From the NCBI RefSeq assembly GCF_000389965.1, contig NC_021191.1, forward strand, positions 3,163,501 through 3,227,500: a stretch of 64,000 bases of DNA, in the 5' to 3' direction. Position numbers and translations under genes: made by a program. The notes under the pieces were generated by a model. The model was given only the letters and a program-made list of their open reading frames with translations, searched no databases and was not told the DNA's origin. Shown piece after piece: positions 34,527 to 43,613 of the stretch. Source of the stretch: Actinoplanes sp. N902-109 (GTDB taxonomy: Bacteria; Actinomycetota; Actinomycetes; Mycobacteriales; Micromonosporaceae). The first letter of the stretch is position 1. Each line of letters begins with the position of its first letter.

Positions 34527-34630
34527 GTCCGCCGCGCCGGATCGGGTCGTACCTTCGGTGGTGATCCCGCGGCGGCCGGTTGTCGTGAGCGGCACGCCAC
34601 CTTCGACAGCTGAGCAGGAAAGGAGCAGTC

Positions 34631-34927
34631 GTGACCACTTTCGGCATCATCGGCGCCGGAGACATCGGCCGGAACCTGTCTATCGCGCCGCTGTCCGCGG
34701 GTCACCAGGTGGCGATCGCCACTGCGCACGGCCCGCAGACGCTCGCCGGCCTGATCGCGGATCTCAGGGCCGGCGCTCGCGCCGCCACCGCTGACGAGCT
34801 GCGGATCAACGCGGCCGCCGCCCAGCCTCTGGAGGTCGCCGAGGGCAAGGTGATGAGCGCGCTGACGGTGTCCGCCGGGCAGTTCTGGCCAGCGCCGACC
34901 AGCGCGGGCGAGCAGGTACGGCCGTGA
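34631..34927 (+). pseudogene. Truncated NADPH-dependent F420-reductase-like gene
   Basis: The first 57 or so codons read as the Rossmann N-terminus of the NADP oxidoreductase/F420-reductase family: TTFGIIGAGDIGRNL, VAIATAHGPQTLAGLIADL, ARAATADEL. The remainder to the stop does not continue the family, and the product is 98 residues where about 200 are expected. The middle and C-terminal parts are therefore deleted. It still has a GAAAGGAG site before GTG 34631 and abuts the channel gene by 1 bp, so it may serve only as a leader. Confidence 0.65.
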
Positions 34928-34928
34928 A

Positions 34929-35600
34929 GTGAGAGGCCGGCGTACCGGGTCGGCCACGTCCGAGTCCGGTCGGGTGGAGGCGTTCAGTGACGGGGTGCTG
35001 GCGATTGCCATCACGCTGCTGGTGTTGGATCTGCGGGCGCCCGATGGTAGCGGGAACGTGCCCTCCGGCCTGCTCGAGCAGTGGCCCGCCTACGTCGCGT
35101 ACCTGGCCTCGTTCGCGTACATCGGGGTGATCTGGGTCAACCACCACCACCTGTTCGCGCGGATCAGGTTGGTGAACTCCGGGCTGCTGTGGCGCAACCT
35201 GGCCCTGCTGCTCGGCGCGTCTGCGCTGAGCTTCCCGACCGCGGTGGTGAGCTCGGCGTTCCAGCACGGTGACCGGGCCGGCGAACGGGCGGCGTTGCTG
35301 CTCTACGCGGCGGTGGCCGGCCTGACCGTCGCCGCCTGGTTGAGCATCTTCCACTACCTGTCCCGGCGTCCGGCGCTGCTCGAGCGGGAGAGCCATGCGC
35401 TGTTCTTCGCCGCCGAACGCCGCCGGGCGGTGCTCGGCCTGGTCGCGTACGCGATGTGCGCCGCGGTAAGCCTGGCATCACCGGTGCTGGCGCTGGGCGT
35501 TGCGCTTGTGCTGCCGGTCTTCTACGGACTGACCAGCGAGGGCGTCCGGCCCGATGGCGAAGCGGACTGGACCGGGCAGCACGACACCGGCACTCGGTGA
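34929..35600 (+). CDS. TMEM175-family (DUF1211) membrane protein, putative K+ channel
   Basis: 223 residues. The signature RVEAFSDGVLAIAITLLVL near the N-terminus is diagnostic for TMEM175 family helix 1, whose bacterial members form potassium-selective channels with the FSD motif at the pore. About six membrane segments follow (for example WVNHHHLF after helix 2). GTG 34929 follows the truncated reductase stop by 1 bp. The ion selectivity of this protein is inferred from the family. Confidence 0.88.
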   Translation: MRGRRTGSATSESGRVEAFSDGVLAIAITLLVLDLRAPDGSGNVPSGLLEQWPAYVAYLASFAYIGVIWVNHHHLFARIRLVNSGLLWRNLALLLGASALSFPTAVVSSAFQHGDRAGERAALLLYAAVAGLTVAAWLSIFHYLSRRPALLERESHALFFAAERRRAVLGLVAYAMCAAVSLASPVLALGVALVLPVFYGLTSEGVRPDGEADWTGQHDTGTR

Positions 35601-35656
35601 CCGGCGTCGCGGCTCGCGGGCGACCGCACCGGCTCGATCACCCGTGCCGTATTTCT

Positions 35657-35675
35657 GTTCCATGGAACGTATACT
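35657..35675 (+). promoter_or_regulatory. 12-bp palindrome next to a leaderless -10 element
   Basis: GTTCCATGGAAC (35657-35668) is a perfect palindrome. It is followed after 1 bp by TATACT (35670-35675), 6 nt before ATG 35682. A protein bound there would occupy the -10/-35 spacer and repress. Confidence 0.5.
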
Positions 35676-35681
35676 CGCGTG

Positions 35682-36662
35682 ATGCTTGCAGCGTGGTACG
35701 ACATCCAGGGTCCGCCTGCCGAGGTCTTGCGGTACGGCCGGCTTCCCGCGGCGGAACCCGGGCCGGGGGAGGTACGGGTCCGGCTGCGCACCTCGGGCGT
35801 GAACCCCGGCGACGTCAAGAAGCGGCAGGCCTGGCTGGGCTCCTCGATGGCCTTCCCGCGCATCGTGCCGCACAGCGACGGTGCCGGAACGATCGACGCG
35901 GTCGGCGACGGGGTCGACCCGGGCCGGATCGGGTCACGTGTGTGGGTGTTCGGGGCGCAGTCCTACCGTCCTTTCGGCACCGCGGCGCAGAGCACGGTGG
36001 TGCCCTCGGCGTTGGCTGTCGACGCCGCCCCGGCGGTGAGCGATGAGGTCGGCGCCTGTCTTGGCATTCCGGGCATCACCGCTCATCGGGCGGTTTTCGC
36101 CGACGGACCGGTGGACGGTTCGGTCGTGCTGGTGCACGGTGTGCGCGGTGCGGTGGGTTCGATGGCCGCCCAGCTGGCCCGGTGGCGCGGCGCGACGGTG
36201 ATCGGCACGGTGCGCACCGGTGCGGAGATCGACGCCGTCAAGCCGGGCATGGCCGACCATGTCGTAGCCCTCGACGACGGTCCGGCTGCGGCGATCCGCG
36301 ACCTCGCACCGGACGGGGTGGATCGCGTCGTCGAAGTCGCCTTCTCGGCCAACATGCAGCTCGACCTCGACGTCTGCCGGGTCGGAGCGGTCATCGCCGC
36401 CTATGCGAGCCCGGCGGCCAGCCCGGCGCTGCCGTTCTGGCCGATGCTCTTCAACAACCTGGTCATCCGGTTGCTGGGCAGCGACGACTTCCCGCTGCCG
36501 GCGAAGGTCGCAGCCGGCGCCGACCTCACCCGCGCCGTCGCCGATGGCGCGCTCACCGTGGACATCGCCGCGTCCTATGCGCTGGACGAGGTGGCGCGAG
36601 CTCACGACGCCGTCGAGGGCGGACGGGCCGGTGGCCGGGTCGTGCTGACCATCCCGCAGTGA
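35682..36662 (+). CDS. Zinc-independent MDR-family quinone/NADPH oxidoreductase
   Basis: 326 residues. An N-terminal GroES-like domain has GVNPGDVKKR and PHSDGAGTIDAVG. A Rossmann domain contains LVHGVRGAVGSMAAQLA, the AxGxxG-type NADP site. No zinc-binding Cys cluster is present, which places it with quinone oxidoreductases and enoyl reductases. The start is ATG 35682 with TATACT 6 nt upstream; GTG 35679 is less likely. Convergent with the LAL regulator gene, 25 bp apart. Confidence 0.87.
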   Translation: MLAAWYDIQGPPAEVLRYGRLPAAEPGPGEVRVRLRTSGVNPGDVKKRQAWLGSSMAFPRIVPHSDGAGTIDAVGDGVDPGRIGSRVWVFGAQSYRPFGTAAQSTVVPSALAVDAAPAVSDEVGACLGIPGITAHRAVFADGPVDGSVVLVHGVRGAVGSMAAQLARWRGATVIGTVRTGAEIDAVKPGMADHVVALDDGPAAAIRDLAPDGVDRVVEVAFSANMQLDLDVCRVGAVIAAYASPAASPALPFWPMLFNNLVIRLLGSDDFPLPAKVAAGADLTRAVADGALTVDIAASYALDEVARAHDAVEGGRAGGRVVLTIPQ

Positions 36663-36687
36663 CCGACGGGCTTCCCGGCCGCCGCCG

Positions 36688-39456
36688 TCACCGCTGCGGC
36701 GGCGATGGCGGGCGCGCCAGCGCGGCGGCGAGCTGCTGCCGGGAGGAGACGCCCAGCTTCGGGAAGGTCTGATAGAGGTAGCTGCTGACTGTGCGGTGGG
36801 AGAGGAACAGTCGCTCGCCGATCTCCCGGTTGGTCAGCCCCTGGGCGGCGAGGGTGGCGATCTGCAGCTCCTGTGCGGTCAGGCCGCCGGTGGGCGACGA
36901 CACGACCGCGCGGCTGCGCTCACCGGCGGCTCGCAGCTCGCGCCTGGCGCGCTCACTCCAGGCCGCGGCCCCCAGCTGGTCGAATTCGTCCCGCGCGGCC
37001 CGCAGCGGGGTACGCGATTCGCTGACCCGCCGCTGCCGGCGCAGCCAGGTGCCGAAGGCCAGCCGGGTACGCGCCCGCAGGAACGGCCACCGGGTCACCT
37101 GCGGTCGGACCGCCGCCGTGAACATGGCTTCGGCCCGGTCGTCGCGGGCGAGCAGGGCCCGGGCCGTCGCGATCGTCACGTGCAACAAGGGCGAGGGCAT
37201 CCGGTCGTACCGTTCGTCGAGGTCGTGGAGCAGTGCCTCGGCCTCGGCGCGGCGTCCGGCGGCGGCACCGGCCTCGGCCAGGTCGACCGCCAGCCAGACT
37301 TGCAGGGCCGAGTGGCAGGCCGGATCCCCGGGGACGAAGACCCGGGCGAAGTTCTCGTACGCCTCGTCGTAGCGCTCCTCGGCCAGCGCGATCATGCCGT
37401 TGGCCCGCATCACCTGGGACGGGGCGAAGAGCGGCACCTCGGTCAGCGTTCGGTGCACCAGTCCGGCCGCCGTGCCGGGTTCACCGCGGACGGCGGTGTA
37501 GACCGCTTCGGTGAGCCGGGCCGCCGCGGCCCACAGACTCTGCCCGGTGTCGGTTGCCAACTGCGTGCTCTCGGCAGCCGCGATCCTCCCGGCCGACCAG
37601 TCGCCGGTGAAGTACTGAGCGGTGGACAGGGCCCAGAGGGCCGACGCGGTGATCGATATCCGGCCGCGGCGTCGCAGCTCCTCGACCGCCGGGACCAGGG
37701 CAGCGACCTGCAGGTGGGCGTCGCCCAGCGGCCCCGCGGCCATACCGATGTCGTACAACCGGTCCGCGTCGCCGGCCGCCGCGGGCAGCGCGGCGTGCAG
37801 GCGGTGGAGCAGCTGCTCGCCTCGTGCGACCGGTGCGGCGTAGGCGTACACCCGCAGCACCCCGGGCTGGTCGGCCGGCAGGTTCAGCTCGTCGAGCGCG
37901 TCGGTCACCCTGCGCAGGATCCGCTCGTCGGCGCCACCCATGTAGCTGCGGGCGACGACGCTGCCGAGCAGATCCAGGGCTGCGGCAGGGTGACCGGCCG
38001 CTGTCGCAGCACGCGCCCGTCCGACCGCAGCCTCGATCGATGTCGCGGTCCACGGCTTGAAATCGAACGCCTCGCTCAGATACTCCAGCCGGGCCTTCTC
38101 GGCCGGGCCGAGGGGCCCGGCGTCCGCCGCCCTGCTGACCATGCTCGCCAGCAACTCGCGGTCGCCGAGCTGAAAGGCCAGGGCGGCCGCGTCCAGCAGC
38201 CGGCGCAGCCGATCCGGCCCGGCGGGGCTCAATGCGATGGCGTGGCGCAGGGCGGCTGACGCGGTAGACAGCCCACCCCGTCGTTGCGCCGAAGCCGCGA
38301 CCCGTTCGAGCTCGCCGGCCAGCTCGGCATCGGGGGTCAGGGAGGCGGCGGCGCGGTGCCAGATCTGCCGCTCCGGCTGCCCGGCCAGAACACCTGCGAG
38401 CGCGAGGTGGGCCTGCCGTCGCTGCTCGCCGCTGGCTTCCTCGTGGACGGCGGAACGGACCAGGGCATGCCGGAAGGTGACCCGGCCGGCGTCGATCCGG
38501 ATGAGGCCGGCGGTGGTCGCGCAGGCCAGGTCGCCGACAGCTACCACGGTTCCGGCGGCGGCGGACGCCGCGGAGAGGATCTCGCGCAGGTCGGCATGGT
38601 CGTCGACCGCGGTGATCAGCAGAGCCGTCCGTACGGCCTCGGGAAGGGTCAGCGAGCGGGTGGTGAAGGCCCGCCCCAGCCGATCGGTGGCCGGCACGAT
38701 GCCGGCCGGCGTCTCCTCGCCGGCATGGGGCAGCTCGAGCAGCGCCAGGGGATTGCCGGCAGCCCACCCCAGCACCCGCGACCGGGCGGCCGGGGTCAGG
38801 TGTGGTGCGGCCCGGTCGATCAGCTCCCCGGCCGCCTCGGGCGACAGCGGACCGACCGTCAGGGTGTCCTCGACGGCGTCGATCAGCGCGTTGTGATAAC
38901 CCGGTCGCGCCGTCGCCAGCAGCAGGATGCGCTCGCGAGCGAGACGGCGGAGCACGAAGGCCAGCAGGTCGGCCGTCTCCCGGTCGAGCCAGTGGGCATC
39001 CTCGACGACGATCACCGTCGGGCGATCGGTGGCCAGCGCGGTGAGCAGATCCAGGACCGCGAGCCCGATGAGGAACGGCTCCGGCCGTCCGCTCGTCGGC
39101 TCGGCCAGGCCGAAGGCGGCCAGCAGGGCCTGCCGGCGCTGCGGCGCGATCGCGGTCAGGTCCGCGACCCGGTCGCCGAGCAGCTGGTGCAGCCCGACGA
39201 AGGGAAGGCCCGACTCGGCCGGGCTCGCGCCCGTGTGCAGGTAGCAGGCGCCGCTTTCGACCGCGATGTGGCCGAACGCCGTCGCCAACGCGGTCTTGCC
39301 TGCTCCGGGTGCGCCTTGCAGCAACAGTGCGCCGCCGTGGCCGGCTGCCATGGTCAGGTGTTGCGCCAGCAAAGCCATCTCCCGGTCGCGGCCGATGAGC
39401 TCGTCAGCCACGGTTGAGCCGGCCCCGCCGGATGCTGTGCTGAACCACGCCGTCAT
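36688..39456 (-). CDS. LAL-type LuxR regulator with AAA/NACHT-like ATPase domain
   Basis: 922 residues from ATG 39456 (ATG 39468 adds four). P-loop GAPGAGKTALA near residue 50 and Walker B-like VIVVEDAHWLD head the ATPase domain. A long middle of helical TPR-like repeats follows, and a C-terminal LuxR HTH (LTAQELQIATLAAQGLTNRE, SHRTVSSYLYQTFPKLGV). Such large ATP-binding regulators are activated by ligand or nucleotide binding. It lies 41 bp downstream of the MarR gene on the same strand, so the two may be co-transcribed. The target is unknown. Confidence 0.9.
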   Translation of the reverse strand: MTAWFSTASGGAGSTVADELIGRDREMALLAQHLTMAAGHGGALLLQGAPGAGKTALATAFGHIAVESGACYLHTGASPAESGLPFVGLHQLLGDRVADLTAIAPQRRQALLAAFGLAEPTSGRPEPFLIGLAVLDLLTALATDRPTVIVVEDAHWLDRETADLLAFVLRRLARERILLLATARPGYHNALIDAVEDTLTVGPLSPEAAGELIDRAAPHLTPAARSRVLGWAAGNPLALLELPHAGEETPAGIVPATDRLGRAFTTRSLTLPEAVRTALLITAVDDHADLREILSAASAAAGTVVAVGDLACATTAGLIRIDAGRVTFRHALVRSAVHEEASGEQRRQAHLALAGVLAGQPERQIWHRAAASLTPDAELAGELERVAASAQRRGGLSTASAALRHAIALSPAGPDRLRRLLDAAALAFQLGDRELLASMVSRAADAGPLGPAEKARLEYLSEAFDFKPWTATSIEAAVGRARAATAAGHPAAALDLLGSVVARSYMGGADERILRRVTDALDELNLPADQPGVLRVYAYAAPVARGEQLLHRLHAALPAAAGDADRLYDIGMAAGPLGDAHLQVAALVPAVEELRRRGRISITASALWALSTAQYFTGDWSAGRIAAAESTQLATDTGQSLWAAAARLTEAVYTAVRGEPGTAAGLVHRTLTEVPLFAPSQVMRANGMIALAEERYDEAYENFARVFVPGDPACHSALQVWLAVDLAEAGAAAGRRAEAEALLHDLDERYDRMPSPLLHVTIATARALLARDDRAEAMFTAAVRPQVTRWPFLRARTRLAFGTWLRRQRRVSESRTPLRAARDEFDQLGAAAWSERARRELRAAGERSRAVVSSPTGGLTAQELQIATLAAQGLTNREIGERLFLSHRTVSSYLYQTFPKLGVSSRQQLAAALARPPSPPQR

Positions 39457-39457
39457 G

Positions 39458-39474
39458 ATACCCCCCATGGGTAT
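39458..39474. promoter_or_regulatory. Palindrome ahead of the LAL gene
   Basis: ATACCC-CCCAT-GGGTAT, with 6-bp arms, lies directly before ATG 39456, between the MarR and LAL genes. It resembles the ATACC/GGTAT site at 33605. A regulator could block transcription or translation start here. Confidence 0.35.
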
Positions 39475-39497
39475 GGACTGGCGTGCTGCCCAGGTCT

Positions 39498-39938
39498 CTA
39501 GGCGGGTTCGCTCGCATAGGCCGCCGCACGGAGGCGGACCAGGGTGCCCGCCAGGTCCTGCAGGCGTCGCTGAGGCAGCGGACCCTGAACGCGGCGAGCC
39601 AGTTCGTCGAGCATGAGCGCCTCACCGCGGGCGAGCACCTGGTGGCCCGGCTCGGTCAGGTCGATCAGCGACGACCGCCCGTCCTCCGGGTTCGGCCGCC
39701 GCCGGCACAGGCCGGACGCCTCCAACCGGTCAACGATCTTGCTCGTGCCACCCCAGGTGATGACCAGGTCATCGGCGATGTCGTTGACCCGGCACGGTCC
39801 CCGGCGGCCCAGGACCTGGAGTGTCTCGAAGCGGCCGAGCGGGATCCCGAGTTCCACCCGCAACCTGCTGTCGAGAGCGTTCCACAGCTGCGTCTCGAAG
39901 CGGACCAGGTCGTTGAAGAGGCTCAGCAGATCGGACAC
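39498..39938 (-). CDS. MarR-family regulator
   Basis: 146 residues. The winged HTH includes VNDIADDLVITWGGTSKIVD and RRRPNPEDGRSSLI in the wing. GTG 39938 is preferred because TACAGT lies exactly 7 nt before it (leaderless); GTG 39947 or earlier starts would extend the protein. It is followed by the LAL regulator gene. The YccA-like remnant upstream is on the same strand. Confidence 0.85.
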   Translation of the reverse strand: MSDLLSLFNDLVRFETQLWNALDSRLRVELGIPLGRFETLQVLGRRGPCRVNDIADDLVITWGGTSKIVDRLEASGLCRRRPNPEDGRSSLIDLTEPGHQVLARGEALMLDELARRVQGPLPQRRLQDLAGTLVRLRAAAYASEPA

Positions 39939-40009
39939 GCGCCTCACTGTAGCGCCGGGGGTCGTACCTCCGGCTTGCATGGTCCCGCGCGCGTCGACCC
40001 GCCGAACCG

Positions 40010-40195
40010 TCAGCGCAGCACCCTCAGCAGCCAGAGGAGTTCGATGTACAACCACAGCAAGGAGGTCTCCTGGTGCTGGACAGGCGCAGTCCGCGCACCT
40101 TGTAGACCACCAGCATCGCGGCGAAGACCGCGAAGAAGCCCGTGGCGGCCTGGGCGGCGATGCCCGGGAACACTCCTTCGCTCAGTCCAAGAGAC
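40010..40195 (-). pseudogene. 3' remnant of a Bax-inhibitor-1/YccA-like membrane protein gene
   Basis: One frame reads GIAAQAATGFFAVFAAMLVV followed by YKVRGLRLS; a second frame, after a frameshift and deletion, gives SLLWLYIELLWLLRVLR and a stop at 40010. These match the second-last and last helices of actinobacterial YccA/BI-1 proteins. The N-terminal four or five helices and the connecting segment are missing. Confidence 0.55.
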
Positions 40196-40199
40196 CGGC

Positions 40200-40381
40200 G
40201 AGCACCTGCGCGGGTGCTGCCCGACCATGTGCTGGTGCAGGGCCGAGCAGACGCTGTCCCGGTCGCCGTGCAGGTGGTCGGTGGTCGTCCGGCGCAGGAC
40301 TGCCCGTTCCGCCTGGACATCCAGGGCGAGCGGGGGGCGCTGGTGCTCGCCGGTGGCCATCCCCGGGATTTCCATCGCTGA
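40200..40381 (+). pseudogene. Fragment resembling a Gfo/Idh/MocA oxidoreductase
   Basis: The plus strand reads PDHVLVQGRADAVPVAVQVV, then CPFRLDIQGERGALVLAGGH, and a stop at 40381. This pattern recalls the beta-sheet in the C-terminal half of Gfo/Idh/MocA dehydrogenases. There is no Rossmann domain and no plausible start. It abuts the YccA remnant on the opposite strand. The rest of the gap to 40527 shows nothing. Confidence 0.4.
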
Positions 40382-40527
40382 GGCTCTCGATGCTGCTCGA
40401 TGACGTCCGGACCGAGGAGGACAACGGCAGGACCGTACACCCTGCCGCCGGCGCCGGCCGGGCCTGAGCAACCAGCCGGCCCGGTCTCCCGGGCCCGGCT
40501 GCGCTCGGCCGAGCACGCTGTTCGTCG

Positions 40528-41361
40528 CTAGTCGCTGAAGTCGGTGGACAGCGACAGGTCGCGCCATTGCTCGAGTTCCTCGGCCACCGTGGCCAGCTTG
40601 GCCTCCACCAGCGACACGCTGTCGGCGCCCAGTTGCAGGCGCAACGGCGGCTCGGGGCTGGTCACCACCTGCCGGATCGCGTCGACCGCCCGGGCCGGGT
40701 CGCCGGGCTGCTGACCGTCGTTGGCCTCGATGGCAGCGAGCAACGTGCCGACGGTGCCCGCGTAGTCCGGGAGGACGGCCCGGGCGGTGCGCCGGCTCTG
40801 CGCGCTGAGGAAGCCGGTACGGAACGATCCGGGCTCCACCACGGTGACGCGCACGCCCAGCGGGGCCACTTCGCCGTGCAACGCCTCGCTGATCGCCTCC
40901 ACCGCGAATTTCGAGGCGCCGTACAGTCCGCGTCCCGCGCTGACGGCGAAGCCGGCACTCGAGCTCATGGTGATGATGTGCCCGCTGCGTTGCGCGCGCA
41001 GTGTCGGCAACACTGCCCGGGTGACGTTGAGCAACCCGAAGACGTTGGTGTCGAACAACGCGCGAGCGTCAGCATCGGAAACCTCTTCGATGCTGCCGAA
41101 CAGGCCGTAGCCCGCGTTGTTGACCAGTACGTCGATGCGGCCGAAGCGCTCCACGGCGGTTCGTACGACGTCGGTGGCCATTTTCTCGTCGGTGACGTCG
41201 AGGCGGGCGGCCAGCAGGGCATCGCCTGCGGCCGGTAGCGCGGCGCGCAGCGCTTGCGGATCCCGTGCGGTGGCGACAACCTGATCGCCGTCGGACAACA
41301 CCGCCTCGGTCAGCGCGCGTCCGAAACCCCGGGAAGCTCCCGTGATGAACCACACCGTCAT
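40528..41361 (-). CDS. SDR-family oxidoreductase
   Basis: 277 residues from ATG 41361, which has AGGAG 6-7 bp upstream. TGASRGFGRAL cofactor motif, NNAGYGLFG, Ser in MSSSAGF and Tyr-Lys in YGASK, then VVEPGSFRTGF. It belongs to the group of classical SDRs found beside XRE/MmyB or TetR genes. Divergent from the XRE/MmyB gene at 41506. Substrate unknown. Confidence 0.9.
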   Translation of the reverse strand: MTVWFITGASRGFGRALTEAVLSDGDQVVATARDPQALRAALPAAGDALLAARLDVTDEKMATDVVRTAVERFGRIDVLVNNAGYGLFGSIEEVSDADARALFDTNVFGLLNVTRAVLPTLRAQRSGHIITMSSSAGFAVSAGRGLYGASKFAVEAISEALHGEVAPLGVRVTVVEPGSFRTGFLSAQSRRTARAVLPDYAGTVGTLLAAIEANDGQQPGDPARAVDAIRQVVTSPEPPLRLQLGADSVSLVEAKLATVAEELEQWRDLSLSTDFSD

Positions 41362-41505
41362 GACAACTCCTGTGCTGAGCAAGCGGATGTGCCGGAACGG
41401 TGTTCAAGCTAGGTCGCGGGAAACGGCTCTGACACACCCTGACGGGGTGCGCTGCGAGCGAGTTCAAGCCCGGAACGACGAGTGGGCGCGAGGCATCATG
41501 GAAGG

Positions 41506-42321
41506 GTGACGTCGATCAGCCCGCTCGGTGATTTCCTGCGCGCGCGACGCCAGCGGCTCGACCCCGCGGAGTTCGAGCTGCCGGACGGTGGCCCGCGACG
41601 CAAGTCCGGGTTGCGGCGCCGCGAGGTCGCCTTCCTCGCCGGTGTCAGCACGCCCTATTACGCCCGGCTCGAACAGGGTGTCGATCGCAGTCCCAGCCCC
41701 GCCGTGCTGGCTGCGCTGGGGCGGGTGCTGCGCCTCGACGCCGAGGCTGTGGCGCATCTGCACAGCCTGGCCAGTCCTGGGCCACCGCCGGTCGGCCACG
41801 AGCACGCCGACGTGGTCTCCGCCGACCTGGAACGGCTGGTCACCGGCTTCGAGGACCGTGCTGCGGTGGTCATCAACCGCTATCGGGACGTGCTGGTGGC
41901 CAACGCTGTGGCCGGTGCGCTGAACCCCGCGTTCCGTCCCGGCGAGAATCTGCTGGAGCATGCCTTCCTCGACCCACATGCCCGCCTGGTGTATCCCGAC
42001 TGGGACGAGATCGCCGAAGGGGGAGTGGCCGGGCTGCGCGCGATGAACGGCGACAACGTCTCGGACCCACGCCTGGCCGAGCTGGTCGCCCGGCTCAGTG
42101 CGGCCAGCCCTGCGTTCCGGGCCATGTGGGAGCGGTACGACGTCCGTAACCGCAACGCCGGCCACAAGCGTTACCGCACGGTCGGGCACGGCGTCATCAC
42201 CGTGCAGTTCCAGGCCCTCACGGTGAATGCCTCCGACGGCCAGACGCTGTTCGTGTTCTCGGCGCGGCCTGGCACCCCGGATGCGGACGCCTTCCGGAGC
42301 CTGGCCGGCACCGTGCGCTGA
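41506..42321 (+). CDS. XRE-family regulator with MmyB-type ligand-binding domain
   Basis: 271 residues from GTG 41506 (GTG 41482 would add eight). HTH with KSGLRRREVAFLAGVS and YYARLEQGVDRSPSP, then a MmyB domain (about 100-270). It shares architecture with the regulator at 6034 and, like it, is divergent from an SDR. Its end and the frameshifted extension of the ketosynthase gene overlap on opposite strands. Confidence 0.88.
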   Translation: MTSISPLGDFLRARRQRLDPAEFELPDGGPRRKSGLRRREVAFLAGVSTPYYARLEQGVDRSPSPAVLAALGRVLRLDAEAVAHLHSLASPGPPPVGHEHADVVSADLERLVTGFEDRAAVVINRYRDVLVANAVAGALNPAFRPGENLLEHAFLDPHARLVYPDWDEIAEGGVAGLRAMNGDNVSDPRLAELVARLSAASPAFRAMWERYDVRNRNAGHKRYRTVGHGVITVQFQALTVNASDGQTLFVFSARPGTPDADAFRSLAGTVR

Positions 42322-42366
42322 CGGCCGGCCGGTGCCGGTGCGTAGCGCGCTTGCGCGGTGCCGGGT

Positions 42367-43613
42367 TCAAGCGGTGACGACGAGCGACACGTTGAACCCC
42401 CGAACCCGAAGGCGTTGCTGAGTGCCGTCCGCACAGCCGCCGGGCGGGGCTTGCCGGTGACCACATCGAGAGCGATGCCGGGGCCGGGGCGGTCGAGGTT
42501 GATGGTGTGAGGGATCAGTGATTCCCGGATGGATGTGACAGTGAGCACCGCGGCCAGCGCACCGGCTGCGCCGATCAGGTGGCCCGTGGCTGCCTTGGTG
42601 GAAGTGACGACCGTGCCCTCGCCGAGGGTGGCCGCGATGGCTGTCGCCTCCTCGCGGTCACCCACTTGGGTGCCTGTCGCATGGCAGTGGACATAGTCGA
42701 TGTCCGACGGTGACAGACCGGCGTCGGCGACAGCGTCCAGCATGGCCCGGCGCTGCCCGGCACCGCTCGGATCCGGTTTCATGACATGGAAGCCGTCGGA
42801 GGTGACGGCGGCGCCGGCGAGCCGGGCCAGCGGGCGGGCCCCGCGCGCTGCCGCGGTGTCCGCCCGTTCCAGCAGCAGCATCGCGGCGCCCTCGCCGAGC
42901 ACGCACCCGTCCCGTCCGGCATGGAACGGACGGCAGGCGGACCTGGGATCCCCGCCGCCCGCGGACAGCACGCCCGCACGGGCGAAGGATTCCAGAACAA
43001 CCGGCAGCAGACCGGTCTCGGCGCCGCCGGCAAGGACCATGTCCGCCGCGCCCGACCGGATCAGCCGGACGCCGGTGGCCAGGGCCTCCGCCCCGGCGGC
43101 ACACGCTGAGGCCGGAGCGTACGTACCGGCGCGGGCCGCGAGGGCGATGCTGACCGCTGCGGCTGGCCCGGCGGCCATGGCCATCGGGGTGCCCAGGCGA
43201 CGCAGGGCGCCGGCGCCGGCAGTACGCAGCGCGTCGTGTTCGGCCAGCAACGTCTGCACCCCGCCCATGGCGGTGCCGACGGCCACCGCGAGCCGGGCCG
43301 GGTCCGGCTCGGGGGAACCCGCATCAGCCCACGCTTCCCGGGCTGCGAGCAGAGCCGCCTGCTGGACCCGGTCCAGCCGGTCCACCTCCCGCGGGCCGAG
43401 CCGGTCACCCGGGTCGATCAGCAGCGGCGCGCCGATACGGGCGGGCCGGACGGCGGCATCGGGCGGCCCGGCCGGCAGCTGGTCGAGCCGGCGGATGCCC
43501 GATTGCCCGGCCAGCAGGGCCGCCCAGGTGCTGGGCACGTCATCACCGAGCGGTGTGGTCACTCCCACCCCGGTGACCACCACGTCGACGTCCGACCGCA
43601 GGTCCGAGAACAC
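42367..43613 (-). CDS. Lone beta-ketoacyl synthase (FabF-like) with 3'-terminal frameshift
   Basis: Condensing enzyme of the KAS II/type II ketosynthase fold. Catalytic Cys171 lies in PASACAAGAEA, the first His in HCHATGTQVGD and the second in TKAATGHLIGAAG; all three are present. The C-terminus should read FGFGG-FNVSLVVTA-stop, but a base is missing in the G-run at 42397-42401. The literal frame therefore runs on to 42171 with an unrelated tail. With one base restored the gene would be 415 residues and stop at 42367. GTG 43613 has AAAGGGGG upstream. No acyl carrier protein or other PKS gene is near, so its chain is unknown. Confidence 0.82.

Noticed and set aside
42171..42366. Extended C-terminus of the ketosynthase in the literal frame
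   Set aside because: The extra 65 residues do not belong to the family and run antisense to the XRE/MmyB gene; a 1-nt slip explains them.
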